NCBI GenBank assembly: GCA_029721435.1
Contig: CM056580.1
Coordinates: 74,053,367-74,117,366 of the forward strand
DNA length: 64,000 nt
Reading direction: 5' to 3'
Source: Gymnothorax reevesii
Taxonomy: Eukaryota > Chordata > Actinopteri > Anguilliformes > Muraenidae
Numbering within the stretch: position 1 is the stretch's first letter; every line of letters starts with the position of its first letter. Positions 58,701 through 64,000 of this stretch are shown here, piece by piece. Made by a program: the position numbers and the translations under genes. The notes under the pieces were generated by a model. That model saw only the letters and a program-made list of their open reading frames with translations. It was not told the origin of the DNA and searched no databases.

Positions 58701-59628
58701 TTTATAAGGACGCCCTTGGAGAAATGCCAGAGAGAACAGAGAAGCAAATGAGGGGACACAAGGAGAAATGGGTAAAACTTCTGGGGCAATTTAGGGGTGA
58801 AGTGCCTGCTCGAGAGCCAAATCAGTTCCTCCCAAGTTCATCTCTCCAGATCATGTCGGAATCCCAACCCCCACTAGGGGCTTTAACCAGCCACTCATTA
58901 GTTTCAGGTCAAGCAACCCAAGGTTACCCTGCCACCCTTGTGTTCTGGTGTCACAGTGTGCTCCAGATCCAAGAACCAAGCTAGATGGAAAGAACTACAC
59001 AATTGGGAAAAAACTAGAGAAAATGTTTAAATGCAGTGTACAAAAATAACAGGAGGGAACAGGAATAAGAAATACAAAGGTATATTAAGGACGTAAAGCA
59101 TGAAATAAAGTACAGAAAAACAAAACTAAAAGAATCTAACAAAATGTAAAATATACAAAACCAAAACTGCAGAAAAGACAATGAGGATAAATAATACTAG
59201 ACTACGAACAAACACCGCTCTTGTCAATACTTTAGTATAAGGAGCCCGTGAGTTCCATTTTACTTAGGAATTCCTCCTTGTTGACTTTGGTTCAGCAATT
59301 CTGAGAAGTTGTGAAAACGTCTGGTGGAGGTATTTCAGTGATGAAAGTGATAATTTCCCATGAAGAAGACTGTTATGGAACATTGTTAAAAACATTGTAT
59401 GAAATTTATCATGTTTGAAAGTTAAGTCTTGCCGAATTTGGTAAGTCCGTTCAATTAAATTTAATTTCAAAGCAAATTCGAGAAATTCCTGTGTCTGTAG
59501 TATTTTCTAGAAGACATACTCTTTTCATTTGAGCATTGTTACTCTTTGTTCAATTTGTGTTTGACTTCGAAAACTGCAGAGACTTAAGTGGTTCGCAGTT
59601 ACATCACGATACCTTTGTTATCCTAGGC
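55769..59628. other. Long gene-free stretch
   Basis: I see no gene, splice-flanked coding block or familiar repeat. A GC-richer patch lies at 56150-56510. Open frames of up to 107 codons (for example 58685-58984) have no recognised similarity and no conserved-looking motif. Confidence 0.5.
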
Positions 59629-59830
59629 CAGGGGTGTCAAACTGACCCGTAAAAGGGCCAAGAGGCTGCAGGTTTTCAATCCTACCCCACAGAAGCAGAC
59701 CTGAAACCATTGATTTAATCACCTTATCTAGGCCTGCACAACTGATTAGTTGTATCAGATGTGCCTCTGCATTGTTGGAGTGAAAACCTGCAGCCTCTTG
59801 GCCCTTTTATGGGTCAGTTTGACATCCCTG
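59629..59830. mobile_element. Short hAT-like MITE
   Basis: A 202-bp element with ends CAGGGGTGTCAAACTGACCC and GGGTCAGTTTGACATCCCTG. Flanks TCCTAGGC (59621-59628) and TCCCAGGC (59831-59838) match at 7 of 8 bases. The interior is a near-complete palindrome (GGCCAAGAGGCTGCAGGTTT and its complement). Confidence 0.88.
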
Positions 59831-60712
59831 TCCCAGGCCAAGTAATACATGGAGCAGTTCATTCTTCCTTGCAGACAGCGGCTGTCCATATCAATTCAGT
59901 AGGAGTACAACTATTAATTGGCATCAAATTTTGTTCGGCAAAGTGCTGTTGTCTTTGAAAATGGCGTAGCATAGGGATAGGTTTCTTTAGCATTCCCCTC
60001 TTACAATTTATTATGTAGCATGAGCCATAACAAACCAACCATTTTTTTATGTTTAGATGTTTTTTTTTACATCTAAATTTTTTCAAAACAAAGATTTTAA
60101 TACAGACTATTGAGCTGCATTAAAGTGCAGTTTGTGATTTTACATGACCTCATTCAAACTTGTTCCTTCATATCTTAAAGTGAGAAAGTTAAAATGGCCG
60201 ATACCTCAAAATGACTTCCATGTAATTTGGATCATTTTGGCTCCAAGGTATTCCAATTTAGGAGAATGTCGGTTACTTTCAGATTGGCAAATAAGGACCA
60301 GAGTCACTCATTTGTGAAAAGTACTAATTTTTACTGGCCATTCCCAACTCAATTTGCAGATCTTAATTCCTTTTCTGGTTTCATTGAGACAGGGCGATAA
60401 TAGTAGCATAGGAATTGCTTAAAAAGATGTGTATGGGACCATTTTCATCTAGCTGGGTTACAGGGAAACTTGGTTACAGGGAACGTCTAGTCGGGTAGAG
60501 CAGGGTAAGATGCCCCCCCTAAGCAGGAATGTTCATAACTGAAGGCAAACAAGACGAATTAATTTTTTTTTTTTTTTGCTTGAATGGATCGTATGTAAAG
60601 TATGTATGCGGCTTCCACATCTCAAAAGATTTATGACATAGTCACTAGAGAAGTATTTTTAAATGTTTAATTACTTTCTTTTTTAAAAAGGTCATCTTAC
60701 CCCCCCTGGGTA

Positions 60713-60715
<3 letters not shown>
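59831..60715. other. Noncoding sequence, nothing recognised
   Basis: AT-rich. It contains two related short C-runs in TAAGATGCCCCCCCTAAG (near 60508) and CTTACCCCCCCTGGGTAAG (near 60696), which may be ends of a small decayed repeat. Confidence 0.4.

Positions 60716-60766
<51 letters not shown>
60716..60766. repeat. (TA)n microsatellite abutting a Tc1 end
   Basis: TA repeats run directly into the Tc1 terminus at 60767. TA is the Tc1 target site. Confidence 0.95.
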
Positions 60767-60768
<2 letters not shown>

Positions 60769-61663
60769 AAACCCAAAACCAGTGAAGTTGGCACGTTGAG
60801 TAAATTGTAAATAAAAACAGAATACAATGATTTGCAAATCCTTTTCAACCTATATTCAATTGAACACACTGCAAAGACAAGTTACTTAATTTTTGAAAGG
60901 GTAAACTTTGTAATTTTTTGCAAATATTAGCTCATTTGGAATTTGATGCCTGCAACATGTTTCAAAAAAGCTGGCACAAGTGGCAAAAAAGACTGAGAGA
61001 GTTGAGGAATGCTCATCAAACACTTATTTGAAACATCCCACAGGTGAACGGGCTAATTGGGAACAGGTGGGTGCCATGATTGGGTATAAAGGGAGCTTCC
61101 CTGAAATGCTCAGTCATTCGCAAATAAGGATGAGGTGAGGGTCATCACTTAGTGAACGAATGCGTAAGCTGATTGTCGAACAGTTTAAAAACAACATTCC
61201 TTAACAAGCTATTGCAAGAAATTTAGGGATTTCATCATCTACGGTCCGTAATATCGTTAAAAGGTTCAGAGAATCTGGAGAAATCACTGCACGTAAGCGA
61301 CAAGGCCAAAAACCAACATTGAATGCCCGTGACCTTCGATCCCTCAGGCGGTACTGCATCAAAAACCAACATCAGTGTGTAAAGGACATCACCACATGGG
61401 CTCAGGAACACTTCAGAAAACCACTGTCAGTAACTACAGTTCGTTGCACAACTGCAAGTGCAAGTTAAAACTCTACAATGCAAAGCGAAAGCCATTTATC
61501 AACAGCACCCAGAAACGCCGCCGGCCTCGCTGGGCCCAAGCTCATCTAAGATGGACTGATGCAAAGTGGAAAAGTGTTCTGTGGTCTGACGAGTCCACAT
61601 TTCAAATTGTTTTTGGAAACCGTGGACATCGCGTCCTCCGGACCAAAGAGGAAAAGAACCATC
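60767..61663 (+). mobile_element. Truncated Tc1 element (same subfamily as 46049-47633)
   Basis: Starts CAAAACCCAAAACCAGTGAA and follows the other copy closely. Transposase coding begins near 61130 with a broken start (stop codon just after the first residues). It reads RAQAIARNLG-like, RFRESGEITARKRQG, HFRKPLSVTTV and [20 protein letters not shown] blocks. At 61663 similarity stops abruptly in the middle of the catalytic domain, and minus-strand gypsy sequence begins. The second and third catalytic blocks and the right inverted repeat are missing. Confidence 0.88.
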
Positions 61664-63999
61664 GGCCTCATGGACAGAGGAAGACGGAGGCGAACAGCAG
61701 TGGGACTTAAGACTTTCTCTATGGTAAAAGGGCCTAGGAACTTGGGGAAAAGCTTACTCCCGTTACCTTTGAGGGGGATGTCCCTTGAAGACAGCCAGAC
61801 CCGCTGCCCAGGTCGGTAAGAGGGTGCCGCGGTGCGTCTTTTGTCGGCCTGTTCCTTCATCCGGGCGACCGACCTGAGCAGGGCCTGGCGGGTGGCAGTC
61901 CAGGTGCGTCTGCATCTACGGATGAACTCGCGGGCAGAGGGGACAGCTACCTCCTCCTCCTGGGACGGGAACAACGGGGGCTCATAGCCCAGGCAGGCCT
62001 TGAAGGGGGAGACGCCGGAGGCAGTAGCGGTGTGACTATTCAAGGCGTACTCCACCCATGGCAACTGATAGCTCCAGGAGGAGGGGTTCCTAATGCAAAG
62101 ACATCGTAATACACTTTCTACACATTGGTTTGCTCGCTCGGTCTGGCCATTAGTCTGGGGATGGAAACCTGATGACAAACTGATAGAAGTGCCTAAAGCT
62201 TTAAAAAATGATCTCAAAAAAGTGCACTGGGGGCCACGATCAGAAGTGATATCTGTGGGGATACCGTGGAGTCTAATAACATGTTGGATGACAAGGTTGG
62301 CAGTGTCTTGAGCGGAAGGGAGTTTAGTGAGGGGAACTACATGTACTGCTTTGGAGAACCTATCAATAATAGTGAGAATGGTGGTGTGGTGATTGGATGA
62401 GGGAAGACCTGTGATAAAATCAAGAGCAATATGAGACCAGGGGCGATGTGGTGTAGGAAGGAGCTGTAGTAAACCTTGTGGTGGTTGGTGAGAGGTTTTA
62501 GCCTGGGCACAGACCGAGCAAGCAGCAACGAAACCCTGGACAACTTGGGTGATTTCTGGCCACCAAAACCTCTGAAGGATAAAGTTCTTGGTGCGGCGGA
62601 TCCCAGGGTGGCAGGACAGTCTGGATGCGTGTCCCCATTCCAGGACCTTGGAGCGCAGGGTAACTGGGACAAACAGACAGTTGGTGGGACACGCACTGGG
62701 GGTGGTGACATTAGTTTGAGCATTTCTAACTTCTCTCTCAATCTCCAGACACAAGGCATTTATGAACGTTTCTCTAGGGAGTATGGTATCCTTGTTAGGT
62801 TCCACTTCCTGGATTTCAAAACATCGGGAGAGGGCATCGGGCTTAAAGTTCTCACTTCCAGGTCGAAAAGCAATGTGGAAATTGAAACGTGAAAAGAATT
62901 GCGCCCACCTGGCTTGTGGAGGATTGAGTCTCTTAGCCGTCTGCAGATACTCCAGGTTTTTGTGGTCTGTCCAGACAATGAAGGGTACCTTGGAGCCCTC
63001 CAGCCATTGTCTCCATTCTTCTATGGCCAGTTTGACCGCCAACAGCTCCCCATTCCTGATGTCGTAATTTCTTTCTGCAGGGCTGAGGCGGCGAGAAAAG
63101 AAGGCGCAAGGATGGACCTTACCATCCTCTGTGGACCTCTGCGACAGGATGGCTCCAGCACCGATATTGGAAGCGTCCACTTCGACTATAAACTGGAGTT
63201 CTGGATTGGGGATGGTTAGAATAGGTGCAAAGGTAAAACGGGTTTTTAGGTGCCTGAAGGCCTCTTCGACCCTTTCGGACCACAGAAACTTGGACTTAGA
63301 AGAGGTTAGGGCAGTTAGAGGAGTGGCAACAGAACTATAATTCTGGATGAACCGGCGGTAAAAGTTGGTGAAGCCCAAAAATCGCTGGAGCGAATTACGG
63401 TCCTCAGGTCTTGGCCAGTTGGTGACAGCTTCCACCTTTAGGGGGTCCATCTGAATGGTGCCTGGGGAGATGATGTAACCCAGAAACGTTGTAGTCTTAA
63501 CATTGAACTCACATTTCTCAGCCTTGACGAAGAGGCGGTTCTCCAGGAGGAGACGGAGCACTTGGCGGACATGTTTAACATGGGCCTCCTGGGATTCTGA
63601 AAAAATCAGGATATCATCAAGATACTCGAATACAAACTTATTTATCATGTCTCTTAAAACATCATTCACAAGGTTCTGAAACACTGCCGGAGCATTAGTA
63701 AGGCCAAAGGGAAGAACTAAATATTCCCAGTACCCTGTGGGCGTGTTAAACGCGGTCTTCCATTCGTCCCCCTCTCTGATGCGCACCAAGTGATAGGCAT
63801 TACGGAGGTCGAGCTTGGTAAAGATCTTGGCTCCTTGTAGGAGATCAAAAGCAGTGTTCATGAGAGGGAGTGGGTATCGGTTCTTGACCGTTATCTCGTT
63901 AAGACCCTGGTAATCGATACATGGTCTTAATGAACCGTCCTTCTTGGCTACGAAAAAGAATCCGGCACCAGCAGGAGATGATGATGGTCGAATTATGCC
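61546..63999 (-). CDS. Ty3/gypsy LTR retrotransposon pol (partial), fused to antisense Tc1
   Basis: Reverse transcriptase, RNase H and integrase of a Metaviridae-type retrotransposon. The frame is open from the window edge (63999) without a stop. Order on the minus strand: RT entry ([19 protein letters not shown]), RT core with the YLDDILIF box near 63620, RNase H ([38 protein letters not shown]), integrase zinc region ([26 protein letters not shown]), then the integrase core: ALDFITG Asp, TSDRGPQC Asp and [11 protein letters not shown]lu. The [21 protein letters not shown]-terminal block ends at 61664. The last 39 codons (61546-61663) are antisense Tc1, not retrotransposon. The C-terminal tail, the 3' LTR, gag and the 5' LTR are absent from the window. 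The internal ATG at 63861 is not the true start. The copy looks young but cannot be complete. Confidence 0.9.
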   Translation of the reverse strand, partial: GIIRPSSSPAGAGFFFVAKKDGSLRPCIDYQGLNEITVKNRYPLPLMNTAFDLLQGAKIFTKLDLRNAYHLVRIREGDEWKTAFNTPTGYWEYLVLPFGLTNAPAVFQNLVNDVLRDMINKFVFEYLDDILIFSESQEAHVKHVRQVLRLLLENRLFVKAEKCEFNVKTTTFLGYIISPGTIQMDPLKVEAVTNWPRPEDRNSLQRFLGFTNFYRRFIQNYSSVATPLTALTSSKSKFLWSERVEEAFRHLKTRFTFAPILTIPNPELQFIVEVDASNIGAGAILSQRSTEDGKVHPCAFFSRRLSPAERNYDIRNGELLAVKLAIEEWRQWLEGSKVPFIVWTDHKNLEYLQTAKRLNPPQARWAQFFSRFNFHIAFRPGSENFKPDALSRCFEIQEVEPNKDTILPRETFINALCLEIEREVRNAQTNVTTPSACPTNCLFVPVTLRSKVLEWGHASRLSCHPGIRRTKNFILQRFWWPEITQVVQGFVAACSVCAQAKTSHQPPQGLLQLLPTPHRPWSHIALDFITGLPSSNHHTTILTIIDRFSKAVHVVPLTKLPSAQDTANLVIQHVIRLHGIPTDITSDRGPQCTFLRSFFKALGTSISLSSGFHPQTNGQTERANQCVESVLRCLCIRNPSSWSYQLPWVEYALNSHTATASGVSPFKACLGYEPPLFPSQEEEVAVPSAREFIRRCRRTWTATRQALLRSVARMKEQADKRRTAAPSYRPGQRVWLSSRDIPLKGNGSKLFPKFLGPFTIEKVLSPTAVRLRLPLSMRPMVLFLFGPEDAMSTVSKNNLKCGLVRPQNTFPLCISPS

Positions 64000-64000
64000 A

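Noticed and set aside
58685..58984. A 99-codon + strand open frame in the gene-free stretch
   Set aside because: No motif, no splice-flanked neighbours and no recognised similarity.
61375..61710. A 111-codon + strand open frame starting in a Tc1 block
   Set aside because: It is a frame of the truncated Tc1 transposase that runs across the gypsy junction and not a gene of its own.
1..64000. CRISPR arrays, operons, bacterial ribosome binding sites or phage genes
   Set aside because: The window is vertebrate nuclear DNA with spliced genes; no regularly spaced direct repeats of CRISPR type were seen.

Overview
This window is nuclear DNA from a ray-finned fish, probably a teleost. It carries intron-rich vertebrate genes with GT-AG introns, and it is crowded with fish-type mobile DNA: Tc1, hAT-like MITEs, PIF/Harbinger, L2 and L1-like LINEs, tRNA-derived SINEs and a Ty3/gypsy element. 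The species cannot be fixed from the sequence alone.

Three protein-coding genes lie head to tail on the + strand. (1) lgi3 (5337-16884): the exons for the leucine-rich repeats and the EPTP propeller of a secreted neuronal LGI protein. The first exon, with the signal peptide, lies outside the left edge or is unrecognised. (2) chmp7 (26120-33445): a complete ten-exon ESCRT-III family gene of 461 codons. (3) entpd4 (35544-48084): a complete twelve-exon Golgi/lysosomal nucleoside diphosphatase gene of 619 codons. The reading frame closes across every junction I assigned. Homologues of all three lie on human 8p21.3, so this looks like a compact, conserved block. The three proteins act in different processes (synaptic adhesion signalling, nuclear-envelope and endosome membrane remodelling, and Golgi nucleotide hydrolysis). 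Their proximity is therefore syntenic rather than functional.

Layout: 1-5336 is noncoding with a decayed Harbinger transposase. 5337-16884 is lgi3, whose introns hold an L2 LINE fragment, a tRNA-like repeat and a very well preserved Tc1 transposon. 16885-19008 is a likely 3' UTR. 19009-25289 is a pile of nested, broken DNA transposons. 25290-33674 is the chmp7 promoter, gene and poly(A) site, with a MITE inside a MITE in the last intron. 33675-35543 holds the probable entpd4 promoter and 5' UTR. 35544-48084 is entpd4, whose introns hold a SINE inside a MITE, a long palindromic element, a second SINE and an almost intact Tc1. 48085-61663 is mostly gene-free, with an old Tc1 split by an L1-like LINE, a short hAT-like MITE and a truncated Tc1. 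61664-64000 is a minus-strand Ty3/gypsy pol that runs off the right edge and is broken directly onto the truncated Tc1.

I found no CRISPR array, operon or other clearly new biological system. The most distinctive items are the intact Tc1 with terminal inverted repeats of about 285 bp, the gypsy/Tc1 chimeric junction, the multilayer nested insertions, a possible extra intron in lgi3, and a long palindromic element flanked by a 6-bp direct repeat in an entpd4 intron.
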